Of a DNA stretch of 64,000 nt, positions 63,622 through 64,000 are shown piece by piece. The notes under the pieces are model-generated. The model saw only the letters and a list, made by a program, of their open reading frames with translations. It was not told the origin of the DNA and made no database searches. The stretch covers positions 17,821,685 through 17,885,684 of the forward strand of contig NC_047063.1 of the NCBI RefSeq assembly GCF_902459465.1, given 5' to 3'. Made by a program: the position numbers and the translations under genes. Numbering within the stretch: the first letter of the stretch is position 1; each line of letters begins with the position of its first letter. This stretch comes from Asterias rubens (lineage: Eukaryota > Echinodermata > Asteroidea > Forcipulatida > Asteriidae).

Positions 63622-63772
63622 AACCCTTATAAGGTGCTACATAATTGGGTCTCACAATTCACCACTGCAATAACCTATCTTCTGAAAGTTTGTATATACT
63701 CAGTGCCTAGAGTACCTTGTTTGGTAGATGTAGCGCTACATAAGACTTTGATATTATCATTATTATTATCAT
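63622..63772 (+). repeat. Tail fragment of SINE type 5
   Basis: AACCCTTATAAGGTGCTACA through GTAGCGCTACATAAGACTTT and a degenerate ATT run. Confidence 0.75.
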
Positions 63773-64000
63773 TATCAAAGTTGCTCCACCTTACACACCC
63801 TCAGCAGTTGAATGGTTTCAAATGGGTGGTCAACTCAACAAAATTTTATAACAAAAACTACAGAGGTTAATTTCTGCTAGAAAAATCTATACTTTCGACT
63901 AATTATTCATGGTTGGTATCTTTATGTTCAGCCAATCAGATTTCAAAGGATACGAGCCACATTCTTGGAGAAGATTTTTTCTCGACCGGTACGAGCGTGG

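Noticed and set aside
63932-64000. Possible plus-strand exon starting after TTTATGTTCAG and open to the window end
   Set aside because: Only about 23 codons are visible, with no donor. The AGCCAATCAGATTT context is common in dispersed repeats, so it cannot be supported.

Overview
The window is animal nuclear DNA: every gene is split by GT-AG introns, coding exons are small islands in AT-rich sequence, and miniature inverted-repeat transposons (MITEs), tRNA-derived SINEs and LINE tails fill introns and gaps. An axonemal dynein means an organism with motile cilia. The mix of repeat families looks to me like an echinoderm, probably a sea star. That placement is inference; the metazoan call is secure.

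Layout. (1) 1-22791, + strand: the last 25 coding exons of an inner-arm axonemal dynein heavy chain, best matched to DNAH3. It covers the stalk/microtubule-binding region to the stop; the 5' two thirds lie outside the window. (2) 26090-33502, - strand: a complete nine-exon ATP6AP1 (V-ATPase accessory subunit Ac45), convergent with the dynein. (3) 35333-39242, + strand: a complete four-exon RPS23, divergent from ATP6AP1. (4) 42086-46620, - strand: a complete seven-exon TIMM17, convergent with RPS23. (5) 46825-59038, + strand: a complete fourteen-exon RAD18, head to head with TIMM17 across a 204-bp shared promoter. (6) 62474-62988, - strand: two short candidate terminal exons of a gene I cannot name.

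The genes do not form a pathway. They are a ciliary motor, a proton-pump assembly factor, a ribosomal protein, a mitochondrial import channel subunit and a DNA-damage ubiquitin ligase, arranged as alternating convergent and divergent pairs. Exon boundaries were set by hand from splice sites, reading-frame continuity across every junction and recalled family conservation; all phases close.

The most unusual structure is in the non-coding DNA: splice sites caught in tandem duplications in the dynein gene (one creates an in-frame alternative acceptor), several MITE families bounded by TTAA, one nested MITE insertion, near-perfect long hairpins in RAD18 introns, a 28-copy two-variant minisatellite, CTCF-like motifs mostly in the gaps between genes, and E-boxes upstream of ATP6AP1. 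I found no clear new multi-gene system.
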